From: DATKJY01 sp964540105
Lineage (GTDB): Bacteria > Zixibacteria > MSB-5A5 > GN15 > FEB-12
Reading direction: 5' to 3'
DNA: 64,000 nt
Assembly: GCA_964540105.1 (NCBI GenBank)
Contig: CAZILL010000002.1
Span: 1,178,001 to 1,242,000 of the forward strand
Shown here: positions 40,805 to 50,600 of the stretch, one piece after another
Layout of the letters: each line of letters starts with the position of its first letter
Position numbering within the stretch: the stretch's first letter is position 1
Notes under the pieces: model-generated
The model's input: the letters and a program-made list of their open reading frames with translations, nothing else
Databases searched by the model: none
Told to the model about the DNA's origin: nothing
Position numbers and translations under genes: made by a program

Positions 40805-43189
40805 ATGAAGATCTCTTATCGATGGCTCCTTGAGCTTACAGGTATAGACTGGCCGGTTCAAACGGTCGCTGATCGGCTCACCCTCTGTGGGCTGGCGTGT
40901 GAGGAAGTCACGCCAACGGGAACGCACCTGGGCGGGGTCGTGGTCGGAAAGGTAATGGAACTGAGCTCGGTGGAGGGCGCTTCGAAGATTCGGAAGGCGA
41001 TCGTCGATGTCGGTTCTGAACGCTTACAGGTAATCTGCGGCGCACCGAATGTGGCGGTCGGGATGAAAGTGCCCGTCGCGCTCGTGGGGGCGAGACTCGC
41101 GGGCGGGATGCAGATCGAGAAGGTCACGATTCGTGGAGTGGAATCGAGCGGGATGATCTGCTCTGAATCAGAGTTAGGAATCTCGAGTGATCGTTCCGGA
41201 ATCATGGTGCTTGATGCCGGAGCGCGGACCGGCGCTCCCCTCATCGAGCATCTCGAGTTTGACGACTACATCCTCGGGTTTGAGTTGACGCCAAATCGTG
41301 GCGATGCCATGTCTGCCATCGGCATTGCACGCGACCTGGCGGCTTTGGCGGGGGTGAGAGTGAAGCGGCCTGAGATCACTCTCAAAGAGTCGTCGGAACG
41401 AACGGACTCGCTGGTCCGAGTTCGCATTGAAGATCCGCTCGGATGTCCCCGGTATGCCGCGAGAGTCATCAAGGACGTCACGGTTGGTCCGTCCCCCTGG
41501 TGGTTTCAGAAGAAGCTCATAACGGCCGGGATTCGACCGATCTCAAACGTCGTCGATATCACAAATATGATCATGCTCGAGTCGGGGAACCCTCTCCACG
41601 CCTTTGATCTGGAACGCTTCGGTTCCTCGGAGGTAGTTGTTCGCAGAGCGCGGCATGGGGAGAAGTTTGTGACACTGGACGAAAAGGAACATGTGCTGAG
41701 CGAAGGAATTCTCCTGATCACTAATGGCAAAGTCGGAGTCGCAGCGGCTGGGATCATGGGTGGAGTGGATTCAGGGATAAGTCAGGAGACGAAGACTATT
41801 CTGCTTGAAGCGGCGTTCTTTGACCCCATGACGATCAGACGAGGACGCCGCGAAATGGGGGTGATCACCGAGTCATCAGCACGATTCGAACGGGGCGTGG
41901 ACCCGAATGGGATTCCGTACGCTCTGGATCGAGCCGCACGCCTTTTCCAGGAGGTATGCGGGGGAGAAGTGTTGGGCGGTGTAGCTGAAAGCTATCCCGG
42001 GAGAAAGACTCCGATGGCGGTCACCATGCGACCGAGCCGATGCAATCGGATAATCGGGACCTCGATTCCGACCGAGAAGATGCGCGCCATCTTCGGCAGC
42101 CTCGAATTCAGCGTGTCTGGCAACGATCCTTTGCAAGTGACGGTTCCGACGTTTCGATCCGACATCTCAAGCGAAATCGATCTGATTGAAGAGGTTGTGA
42201 GAATCACCGGATTTGAGGCGGTTCCCGATGCAGTGGGGAACCTGGGACCGTTGCATACGCCAATCCATCGCCGCGATCACGTTGAGGCGAAGATTCGCAG
42301 GATATTGACTGGGGTCGGGTTCGATGAGATCAAGGGGCACGGATTCGCCGATAGCCGAACTGCGCGCGTGCTTAATCCAGATCTATCTCAAGTTCGGATT
42401 ACAAATCCCGTGTCTGACGAGCTGGATATCATGCGCAACAGTTTGATCCAGACCGCGCTGACCGTGGCGGGACACAACATTGCTCATCGCAACATCGATT
42501 TGCGCTTGTTCGAAATCGGGAGAGTCTACTTGCCGCCTGTCGAGGGAGCTGAGTGGAAGGAAGAAGACAGACTCTCGATCCTGGTTACCGGATCGACTGA
42601 AGCTACCTGGCGCGATAAGCCACGCACGCAGGATTTCTATGATTTGAAGTGTGCGATTGAAGCGACGATCACCCATTTCCGGTGCGACGAATTAGTGCTA
42701 CTGCCAAAGCTCGTACCGTATCTTGATCCGCGCGTTAGCTTCGAAGTTCACGCAGGCGAGACACTTCTTGGATTCTCAGGCAAGGTTCTTCCTGAAATCG
42801 CGCGACGTTTCGATATCAAGCAAGAGCTGTTCATCAGCGAACTTAGCATCGACGCAATTGAGAATTCAGGTCGCGAGCTGATTGGATTTGAGCCTTTGCC
42901 GGTGTATCCGGCCGCTCCGAGAGATATCGCCGTTCTGATTGACGAGTCAATCCCGGTTGGAGAGCTGGTCCGAAACATCAGGGAGACTGCGGGAGCTCTG
43001 GCAGAAGCTGTCAGCATCTTTGATCTATACTCCGGCAAGCAGGTTCAAAAGGGGAAGAAGTCGGTCGGGATCTCAATTACGTACCGATCGCCCGACAGAA
43101 GCTTGTCGAGCGGTGAAGTTGATGCTGTACAGGTAGATATAGTGGCGATGGTAAAGAGTAAGTTTATGGCAGAAATAAGGGATAAGTAG
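40805..43189 (+). CDS. pheT: Phenylalanine--tRNA ligase beta subunit PheT
   Basis: 794 residues with all standard parts: N-terminal tRNA-binding OB fold (about 40-150; VVVGKVMELSSVEGASKIRK, VICGAPNVAVGMKVPVALVG), B3/B4 editing domain (SNVVDITNMIMLESGNPLHA), B5 (about 400-475), catalytic-like domain (FDEIKGHGFADSRTARVLNP), and C-terminal FDX-ACB domain (YPAAPRDIAVLIDESIPVGE). It starts six bases after pheS. Confidence 0.97.
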   Translation: MKISYRWLLELTGIDWPVQTVADRLTLCGLACEEVTPTGTHLGGVVVGKVMELSSVEGASKIRKAIVDVGSERLQVICGAPNVAVGMKVPVALVGARLAGGMQIEKVTIRGVESSGMICSESELGISSDRSGIMVLDAGARTGAPLIEHLEFDDYILGFELTPNRGDAMSAIGIARDLAALAGVRVKRPEITLKESSERTDSLVRVRIEDPLGCPRYAARVIKDVTVGPSPWWFQKKLITAGIRPISNVVDITNMIMLESGNPLHAFDLERFGSSEVVVRRARHGEKFVTLDEKEHVLSEGILLITNGKVGVAAAGIMGGVDSGISQETKTILLEAAFFDPMTIRRGRREMGVITESSARFERGVDPNGIPYALDRAARLFQEVCGGEVLGGVAESYPGRKTPMAVTMRPSRCNRIIGTSIPTEKMRAIFGSLEFSVSGNDPLQVTVPTFRSDISSEIDLIEEVVRITGFEAVPDAVGNLGPLHTPIHRRDHVEAKIRRILTGVGFDEIKGHGFADSRTARVLNPDLSQVRITNPVSDELDIMRNSLIQTALTVAGHNIAHRNIDLRLFEIGRVYLPPVEGAEWKEEDRLSILVTGSTEATWRDKPRTQDFYDLKCAIEATITHFRCDELVLLPKLVPYLDPRVSFEVHAGETLLGFSGKVLPEIARRFDIKQELFISELSIDAIENSGRELIGFEPLPVYPAAPRDIAVLIDESIPVGELVRNIRETAGALAEAVSIFDLYSGKQVQKGKKSVGISITYRSPDRSLSSGEVDAVQVDIVAMVKSKFMAEIRDK

Positions 43190-43191
43190 CC

Positions 43192-43437
43192 GTGGCTGAC
43201 AAGATCACCTTGCTCGAAGAGCGACTGGATAAGTTGCTTCAGTTTGTTGAGAGGCTGAAGGAAGAGAACGCGAAGCATCGCGTGAAAAACATCGAACTGC
43301 AGTCTGAATTGTCAAAGTTGCGTCTCGAAGTGAACAAGCTGCGCGTTCAGGATAATGATCAGGCTCAGGCGATAAAGGAAAAGCTCATTTCGATAGGCTC
43401 GTATGTGACCGAACTTGAGGCCGTAGTTGGATCATGA
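43192..43437 (+). CDS. Small coiled-coil protein, ZapB-like
   Basis: 81 residues, almost entirely a heptad-repeat helix (LLEERLDKLLQFVERLKEEN; IELQSELSKLRLEVNKLRVQ). Size and composition equal ZapB, the coiled coil that links Z-ring components in gammaproteobacteria, and the next gene is zapA. Primary sequence is too simple to prove homology. It starts with GTG two bases after pheT. Confidence 0.7.
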   Translation: MADKITLLEERLDKLLQFVERLKEENAKHRVKNIELQSELSKLRLEVNKLRVQDNDQAQAIKEKLISIGSYVTELEAVVGS

Positions 43438-43535
43438 GGTTTTTTGTTGACACCAGCCCGCCTGACTGGTATAAATGTCTGAAAGATAGTCGGATAGGAC
43501 AGGAAACTTCCTGATTCATGGTAGGTGAGTGATCA

Positions 43536-43853
43536 GTGTCTGACTCGTGCGTTGAAAACAAGGTTATCGTTAAGATATTTGGTGAAGAATATCCCATCAC
43601 TGGCGTCAGTGATCCGGCGCATATCTACAAGGTCGCCGAGTACGTTGACGCCAAGATGAAAGAGGTCGCCAGAATCAGCCGCTCGAAGGCCCGCGACAAG
43701 GTAGCGATCTTGACCGCTCTTTCGATTGCGTCGGAGTTGGTTGAGCGCAGTGACCAACTCGAGCATATTCAGGATAACCAGAACGACGGTTTTGACAGTC
43801 TGTTGACCCGCCTCGATAAAGCGATGACGCCCGGTCTCTTCTCTGAGAGTTGA
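43536..43853 (+). CDS. zapA: Cell division protein ZapA
   Basis: 105 residues. ZapA cross-links FtsZ filaments. The N-terminal beta domain VIVKIFGEEYPITGVSDPAH (core VKIFGEEYPI) and helix YKVAEYVDAKMKEVARISRS, then KVAILTALSIASELVERSDQ, are the family signature. GTG start at 43536. The short coiled coil at the C-terminus ends at about residue 95. Confidence 0.9.
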   Translation: MSDSCVENKVIVKIFGEEYPITGVSDPAHIYKVAEYVDAKMKEVARISRSKARDKVAILTALSIASELVERSDQLEHIQDNQNDGFDSLLTRLDKAMTPGLFSES

Positions 43854-43919
43854 CCAGGCCGTATTTTCTACCATCGTGCGTTTTCTTCCTATCTCTCATC
43901 GTTGTTGACAATATAGACG

Positions 43920-43941
43920 CGTCCGGGGAAATGACCGGACG
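43920..43941 (+). promoter_or_regulatory. Hairpin adjoining the rny ribosome site
   Basis: CGTCCGG (43920-43926), 8-base loop, CCGGACG (43935-43941): a perfect 7-bp GC-rich stem. The last base of the stem is the first base of the GGGAGG ribosome site (43941-43946) of rny. There is no T tract, so it is not a terminator. It may tune translation or decay of the rny message. Confidence 0.45.
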
Positions 43942-43952
43942 GGAGGAATCCG

Positions 43953-45521
43953 ATGAACAACCCGATAGTCATCACACTTCTGGTGGCTGTGCTTGTGGGC
44001 GGGGCAGCGTTTGCAGCGGCCTGGATACTCTCGCATCGCGTGGGCGAGCGGAGCGTGCAGGCGGCGCGAAGCGAGGCCAAGCGCATCATCGCCGACGCCG
44101 ACAAGGAAGCGCAAATCAAGAAGAAGGAAGCCACTTTAGAGGCACGCGAAGAGTGGTTGAAGATAAAGGGGACTTTCGAGAAAGAGATGGAGGAGAAACG
44201 TCGAGAGCTGGCCAAACTGGAAAAGCGGCTCGACGAGAAGGATGCGTCGCAGCAGAAGAAACTCGATTTCCTGGAGGGGCGAGAGCGCGATCTCTCAGGA
44301 CGCGAGAAGGCGACTCAGGCGAGAGAAAAGGGAATTGGCCTGCGCGAGCATGAATTGGACGGCATCATTTCCAGTCAGAACGAGAAGCTCCAGAAAATAG
44401 CCCAGATGAGCCCGGAAGAGGCGAAGCGTCAGTTGATGGATAATATGACCAGCGAGGCCAAGATGGAGGCCGCGGCTCATATCAAGGAGATCCGAGAGCA
44501 AGCCGAACGGAACGCGGAGAAGGAGGCCAAGGAGATCATACTGGCATCGATCTACCGGTGTGCTGCGGATCACACGGTCGAATCAACGGTGTCGGTTGTG
44601 AATCTTCCCGGTGACGAGATGAAAGGACGAATCATTGGCCGTGAAGGTCGAAATATCAGGGCGTTCGAGACATGCACCGGTATCGATGTCATTGTTGATG
44701 ACACCCCGGAGGCAGTCATTCTCTCCGGCTACGATCCGGTCCGTAGGGAGATCGCCCGTATGGCGCTTGAAAAACTCATCACCGATGGGCGCATCCACCC
44801 GACTCGAATCGAAGAGGTTGTTGAGAAGACCAAGAAGGAGATGGATGTCATCGTTCGCGAGGCGGGGGAACAAGCCTGTTTCGAACTCGGGATTCACGGA
44901 TTACATATCGATATCATCAAACTCCTGGGGAAATTGAATTATCGTACGTCGTACGGCCAGAATGTACTCGGGCATTCCAAGGAAGTAGCCATGCTCTGTG
45001 GCTTGATGGCAGCGGAGCTGGAACTGGACGCAGTGCTGGCGAAGCGGTGCGGACTGCTTCACGATATTGGGAAGGCCATCGATCGTGAGACCGAAGGAAC
45101 ACACACCCAGATCGGCGCGGATTTCATCGGCCGCTTCAAGGAGTCGGAAATCGTCAAGAACGCGATAGAGTCGCACCACGGCGATGTGCCCATGCTTAGC
45201 CCTTACCCGGTGCTTGTGCAAGCGGCCGACGCGATATCCGGGGCACGCCCAGGCGCTCGAAGGGAACCGCTTGAAGCTTATGTGAAGCGATTGCAGCAGT
45301 TAGAGGAGTTGGCGGACAGTTTCCGTGGCGTTTCCAAGGCCTATGCAATTCAAGCTGGTCGCGAAATACGCGTCATTGTCGAGCATGCCACCGTGGACGA
45401 TCTCGCGAGCGCGGTTCTGGCGGGTGACATTGCATCGAAGATAGAGAGCGAGATGCAGTATCCCGGACAGATCAAAGTAACTGTGATCAGGGAGACACGA
45501 GCGACTGAGTTCGCCAAGTAG
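43953..45521 (+). CDS. rny: Ribonuclease Y
   Basis: Membrane-anchored endoribonuclease that starts mRNA decay. 522 residues: N-terminal membrane helix (about 4-26, ITLLVAVLVGGAAFAAAWIL), long coiled coil (about 30-200), KH domain (about 210-270; DEMKGRIIGREGRNIRAFET), HD domain (about 335-430) with metal ligands in RCGLLHDIGKAIDRE and SHHGD, and the C-terminal RNase Y-specific domain (GREIRVIVEHATVDDLASAV). Length and order match the family. GGGAGG precedes the ATG and a hairpin sits against it. A strong terminator follows. Confidence 0.96.
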   Translation: MNNPIVITLLVAVLVGGAAFAAAWILSHRVGERSVQAARSEAKRIIADADKEAQIKKKEATLEAREEWLKIKGTFEKEMEEKRRELAKLEKRLDEKDASQQKKLDFLEGRERDLSGREKATQAREKGIGLREHELDGIISSQNEKLQKIAQMSPEEAKRQLMDNMTSEAKMEAAAHIKEIREQAERNAEKEAKEIILASIYRCAADHTVESTVSVVNLPGDEMKGRIIGREGRNIRAFETCTGIDVIVDDTPEAVILSGYDPVRREIARMALEKLITDGRIHPTRIEEVVEKTKKEMDVIVREAGEQACFELGIHGLHIDIIKLLGKLNYRTSYGQNVLGHSKEVAMLCGLMAAELELDAVLAKRCGLLHDIGKAIDRETEGTHTQIGADFIGRFKESEIVKNAIESHHGDVPMLSPYPVLVQAADAISGARPGARREPLEAYVKRLQQLEELADSFRGVSKAYAIQAGREIRVIVEHATVDDLASAVLAGDIASKIESEMQYPGQIKVTVIRETRATEFAK

Positions 45522-45550
45522 TCGATTCCAAGATTGCGTTTGCGCAGAGA

Positions 45551-45580
45551 GGGGAGTTTGAGTAAACTCCCCTTTCGTTT
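45551..45580 (+). terminator. Rho-independent terminator after rny
   Basis: GGGGAGTTT (45551-45559), 4-base loop, AAACTCCCC (45564-45572), then TTTCGTTT. A perfect 9-bp stem with a T-rich tail. Confidence 0.9.
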
Positions 45581-45648
45581 ATCGAAACTTCCGGTCGATT
45601 ATCGCAGGCGGCGACTCGATCGTCATGGCCGCCTTAGAAAGATTGTGT

Positions 45649-46479
45649 ATGTCCGTTCTTACCATCATGTTCATAGCGGATGTCTGTGGCCGACCCGGTC
45701 GACAGGCCGTAGCCCATATGACAAAGCCGCTTAAGGAGAAGTATGGCGCCGATTATGTCATCGCCAACGTCGAAAATGCGGCGGCTGGATTCGGGGTCAC
45801 ACCGGAAATGTCTCGCAAGATCTTCTCGTATGGCGTCGATCTGCAGACGTCGGGCAATCATATTTGGGATCGCGTTGACATCCTCGAGTATCTCGAGCAG
45901 AAACCCAAGCTTCTCCGCCCGGCCAATTATCCGTTCGGCGCACCCGGACGAGGTTCCTTCATCGATCTGGTCGGCGCGCACAAAGTGGCGGTAATCAACT
46001 TGATGGGACGCACCTACATGCCGATGACCGACTGCCCGTTCCGGACGGCCAAGCGGGAAGTGTCCGATATATCTGAACACACGGGAATAATCTTCGTGGA
46101 TTTTCATGCTGAGGCGACATCAGAGAAGCAAGCTCTGGCGCACTACCTCGATGGTCGCGTCTCAGCCATCATCGGCACCCACACCCACGTGCAAACGGCA
46201 GACGGCAGGATCACGGAACGTGGGACCGCTTATCTGACCGACGCAGGTATGACCGGTCCTCATGATTCTATCATTGGCATGGAAAAGGGGCCGTCGCTGG
46301 GACGTTTTCTCACCGGAATGCCCAAGCGCTTCACGACAGCCGTGAACGACGTCAAGATATCAGGAGTCGTGGTGCGTATAGAGCCTGAAAGCGGAAGGGC
46401 TGAGGGGATTGAACCGTTTGTTGTGGACTTCGACATCAACAAGGTTCAGGGCAAAGTCATAGAAGACGAATCCGATTAA
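45649..46479 (+). CDS. YmdB/TIGR00282-family metallophosphoesterase
   Basis: 276 residues from the ATG at 45649; an upstream ATG at 45625 would add eight residues. Metal-binding motifs of the calcineurin-like fold are visible: FIADVCGRPGR, VIANVENAAAG, LQTSGNHIWDR, FVDFHAEATSE and IIGTHTHVQTAD. Bacillus YmdB of this family is a cyclic nucleotide phosphodiesterase encoded beside rny and needed for late adaptive responses. Here too it follows rny, though a terminator separates them. The function is assigned at family level only. Confidence 0.9.
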   Translation: MSVLTIMFIADVCGRPGRQAVAHMTKPLKEKYGADYVIANVENAAAGFGVTPEMSRKIFSYGVDLQTSGNHIWDRVDILEYLEQKPKLLRPANYPFGAPGRGSFIDLVGAHKVAVINLMGRTYMPMTDCPFRTAKREVSDISEHTGIIFVDFHAEATSEKQALAHYLDGRVSAIIGTHTHVQTADGRITERGTAYLTDAGMTGPHDSIIGMEKGPSLGRFLTGMPKRFTTAVNDVKISGVVVRIEPESGRAEGIEPFVVDFDINKVQGKVIEDESD

Positions 46480-46486
46480 GGACTGA

Positions 46487-47377
46487 ATGAGCGCGGTATT
46501 GATTGACGGCAAAGCCGTGGCAACAGCGGTGAGGGAAGGGCTGGTACCGAGGATTGCCGCTCTGAAGTCGAAAGGAATTACGCCCGGTCTTGCGGCAGTG
46601 ATCGTTGGGAATGATCCGGCATCGCTGACATATGTTGCGAGCAAGTCCAAGGCATGCCAGAATTTAGGTCTCTACTCAGAAGTAATCAGACTACCGGCGA
46701 ACTTGACTGAGACAGAACTCCTGACGATTGTGCGGAAGCTCAATCTCGACGAACGGATTCACGGGATTCTTGTGCAGTCGCCGTTGCCGGGTCAGATCGA
46801 CGAACTGAAGATCACCGAAGCGATCGACCCGCGGAAGGACGTTGATGGATTTCATCCGCATAACGTCGGTCTGATGATGTTAGGACACGGAGAGCTCTTG
46901 CCGTGTACTCCGCACGGTATTCTCAGGTTACTTGAGTACTACGCCATTCCAACCGGTGGGGCAGAAGTAGTAGTAGTTGGACGCTCGAATATTGTCGGGA
47001 AACCGATCGCAATGCTGCTCGTGCAGAAGGGAAGGCAGGCCGACGCGACCGTCACCATCGCGCATTCCCAGACTCGTGCACTTGGTGAAATCACGCGGAG
47101 AGCTGATATCCTGATTGTCGCGACGGGGAATCCCAACACGATCAAAGCCGAAATGGTCAAGAGCGGCGCCGTGATCATAGATGTTGGAGTGAATCGAATC
47201 GAAGACCGGTCCAGCCCAAAGGGGTATAGACTATCAGGCGACGTTGATTTCGCAGGTTGCGCTGAGAAAGCTTCATACATTACGCCGGTACCCGGAGGAG
47301 TTGGCCCCATGACCATCGCGATGTTGATGGCCAATACCGTCACCGCCGCCGAATTGACCGCACCATCCATCACGTAA
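46487..47377 (+). CDS. folD: Bifunctional methylenetetrahydrofolate dehydrogenase/cyclohydrolase FolD
   Basis: Interconverts 5,10-methylene-, methenyl- and 10-formyl-THF in one-carbon metabolism. 296 residues with catalytic Lys in YVASKSKACQNLGL (YxxxK), HGILVQSPLPG, DVDGFHPHNVG, and the NADP-binding VVVVGRSNIVGKPIAMLL (core VGRSNIVGKP) and TPVPGGVGPMTIAMLM. Complete and standard. Starts seven bases after the previous gene. Confidence 0.96.
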   Translation: MSAVLIDGKAVATAVREGLVPRIAALKSKGITPGLAAVIVGNDPASLTYVASKSKACQNLGLYSEVIRLPANLTETELLTIVRKLNLDERIHGILVQSPLPGQIDELKITEAIDPRKDVDGFHPHNVGLMMLGHGELLPCTPHGILRLLEYYAIPTGGAEVVVVGRSNIVGKPIAMLLVQKGRQADATVTIAHSQTRALGEITRRADILIVATGNPNTIKAEMVKSGAVIIDVGVNRIEDRSSPKGYRLSGDVDFAGCAEKASYITPVPGGVGPMTIAMLMANTVTAAELTAPSIT

Positions 47378-47466
47378 ACTCCCTGTATCCTGCACTGAAC
47401 ATCGTACAAACTATGCATCCTATTACACACCTCACTTGAGCCGCGGGAAACTGCTAACGACATCTA

Positions 47467-47493
47467 TTCAGATCGCTCAGGTCCGGATCTGAA
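47467..47493. repeat. Inverted repeat after folD
   Basis: TTCAGATC (47467-47474) and GATCTGAA (47486-47493) form a perfect 8-bp inverted repeat with an 11-base spacer. No T tract follows, so termination is doubtful; it could be an operator for the large secreted protein gene downstream. Confidence 0.4.
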
Positions 47494-47623
47494 TCTCAAG
47501 GCTCGCGATCCTGTAATTCGTTGTCCAGCCTTGCGTTGTGGGTCCCGAGGGAATCATGATGGACTGGAAAGTAATTCCTTCTGTCCTCAGGTAGCTCTCT
47601 CGCCAAGGGCATGTGCTTTGCTC

Positions 47624-50600
47624 ATGACAGGGCTGGGTAATGCCGTGAAATATTACTTTGTGACGTCAGTTCGACTACTTACCGCCGCGTTTCTGAGCCT
47701 TGCGCTTTCGGCATCGGGCATCAGCGCCGTTGTTGTCGAGCATACGGAGGCACCAAAGCAATCTCCATGGAGCGATCGAACTCTCCGTAACGTGATGCTT
47801 GCCGATTCTCTTTCGAGCTCTCGTGGACATACCCTTGGAGTTAGCTCTGAGAGTAATGTCGCCGGGCAGACAACACGCTACACGATTGCCGCTCGAGTCA
47901 CCATCAGGCAGCTTAGTGAAGCTGCTGGAGGTGGGCTCTCTATCCTGTTTCCATCAGAATTCGATCTGACTCATGTATCGCTTGTAGGGCTGACCATCGA
48001 CCGACCCGACCTGATTCTCAAGGCTACCCGGGCTGTTGTCGCGGGTCAGTCACTTTCCGTGTTTTTGAAGGCTGCCACTACGCTGAGGAAGCACGAAGAT
48101 CATCAAGACCCACGAGTAGAGATCCGCATAGCGCTGGACGCTCCCCAGAATCCTCTGGCAACGGGAAACTACCGCGTGTCGGCCTGTCTCTTTGGCGCCA
48201 ACGGCTCTATATCCGGGAACTTCCTTCAATCCAGCAGCGTGAGCATCGTCCCCGGTCCGTTGGCGAAGATCATAATGAATCTCACGCCGGATCAGGTCGT
48301 AGGTAACCCCTTTGTCGGGAGCGCCCGGATATTCCTCCTCGATTCAAACAACAATCGCAAAACCGATTACGACCTATCGGCAAATCCGATACTCCTTGTT
48401 CCTGCTTCGGGGGCATTGACGCCGAACCTGCTCAATAACCCGACTCTCATTGATAGCGGGGTAATCAATTTCCAACCGGCTTCCATTCGGTATTCAGGAC
48501 TGTCGGGGAAGATTCCCTTGTACGCGACAGCAGGATCGTTGCGCTCCGAGAATGTTATCGTGGCATTCAGCGGATACGAATTGGGCGCCTGCCTGAACAC
48601 CCAAGGCGCACCTCTGACTCAACTGTATTCAGGTCAGTCGATCTCATTGCGTGTGATGGCAAGTAACAATGGCGCTTTGCTTGCGGCTGAGCGGCCAACT
48701 CTCACGGCCTACGTCATGGCAGGAGGGAAACCGGTCGTGACGGCCTTTGCCGCCTCAATCAATGGCAAGGTGGATACGATCGCGTTCGATCTGCCGGGGG
48801 ATCCCTTTCCTACGGGTTCCACCGCTCTGGTTCTGGAACTCCGGGCGAACTATCGCGCCGGGGACTCGCTGTACTCTGTGTTCGACCGCAAGGAGATTCC
48901 AATAACAGTTCTCAGTCCTGTCACTCTCTCCGTTGTTGCGAACTCAATCAGCCCGAGGGGTGCCTACGCAGGAGTGGACTTTCCCTTCTCATTTGATATA
49001 GCTAGGAACGGATTCGCGGGGCCGATTGACAGCAGCACATTGACATTGCAGTTACTATCTTCAGGCAATCCGCTGACGACTTTCTTTCAGGGATCAGCGA
49101 CTCCTGCGAATACTCTCAACGGAATCATCGAGTATCGCGATCTGGTTGCGAGGATCGACAGCGGCGCCATCCCTGCCGGTACCTACGGGTTGCGTCTTCG
49201 GTATCGTCTGTTCTCGAAAGGGGCTGTCTTCGCAGCGAACGGAGACTTCCAGAGCGCGTTCACGGTCCTCCAGCGACCGCTGATCGCCTATGTCGGAAAT
49301 TCGTTGACACCTCAGGAACTCTATGCGGGGATCTTCAACTCGTTTGGAGTTTCCGTTTCCTCGTCCGCTGTGGAGATTCTGGAAGTCAGGCCCGGAAGCG
49401 CCAGACTTGTAGTGACCGGAGAGCGTTTTTCTGCAAGTACGGATCTGATCTTTACATCGAGTGAGGGGAGTTTGGTTCCCGGGCTGAATCCTATTCAGAC
49501 AAAGGGTCCTTTCATTCCCCAGGAAAAGCTCGGTGAATCACTTTCCGTGAAAATAGAGTTCGCCTACCGGGATAGCTTGTCACAGGTATATCTGACGTTT
49601 TCAACCGATTGCAGAGCGGCTCGAATTCCCGTCGTGAGGCCGCCAACACTGCAAATCATCGATGTCCGCTCGGCATCGCCAAACGATTCCAAGGTGAATA
49701 CCGGCCAGCGGTTTCAGATCGCATGCCGAGTGGCCAATCTCTCACCAGCCCGTGCTGACAATGTGCATCTCCGTCTTGCCTCAGACGGCGCCTCTACCTT
49801 TGAGTCTCACACCTCAGTGGAGTCGTTACCGGGAAACGACACGGTCGAAGTATTCCACGATGTGACCGCCGCTCGCGTGAAGAACAACGGGGAGATCTTC
49901 AGTGTTGAGCTGCTCTCTGCGAATGCCGTGATTCTGCCGCCGGCGAACAATGTCACTCTCGTGGAAATCCAGGATCCGGCTCGACTCGCCCTGAGCTACA
50001 CGCTGGAGCAGGCCTCCGGCGAGTATGTTGGGTTTGGCGAGACCTTCGGGCTGACCGCATCCCTGGCGAACTTTGGCAGCGCCGAGGTTTCTGAAGGGAA
50101 CTACCGTCTTGAGGCGTCCGGATTCGATTTTCCACAGCCCGGCCCCTTTGAAGGGATTATTGATGTTCGCTCTCCGGTTGCCTTCAGTTTTCGCGCACCC
50201 ACTCACGACGCCCGTCTGACATTGCGCTTTGTTCTGACCACGAGACCGCTTGATGTAAACACTCACCTGCCGGCAGAAGTCAATGACTCGGCGTTCACGG
50301 TCTCGATCGTTGTGGCGAGCGTGAATGGCGATCTGGAGGCGTCTGCCGTTGAAAGACACGCTGTCCCGGTGGTCGTCGGGTCAATCATACCACTCTTCGT
50401 GCTACAATTGACGAATCACGGGGCATCACAGTTTACCGACGTTTCTCTGGATCGGATCGTCGTGCGCCTCGGTGAGGGCTCCGATCGCGCGTTCAACTTG
50501 CATGACCTGATCGACATGGAAGCAACGGGTTTCTACGACAACAACACTCAGATCAGTTCCATTTCCATCAAAGCCGACTCAGCCATATTCCATATCCAGT

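Noticed and set aside
43854..43952. 6S RNA next to zapA, as in proteobacteria
   Set aside because: The gap is only about 100 bases and lacks the long bulged duplex of 6S RNA.
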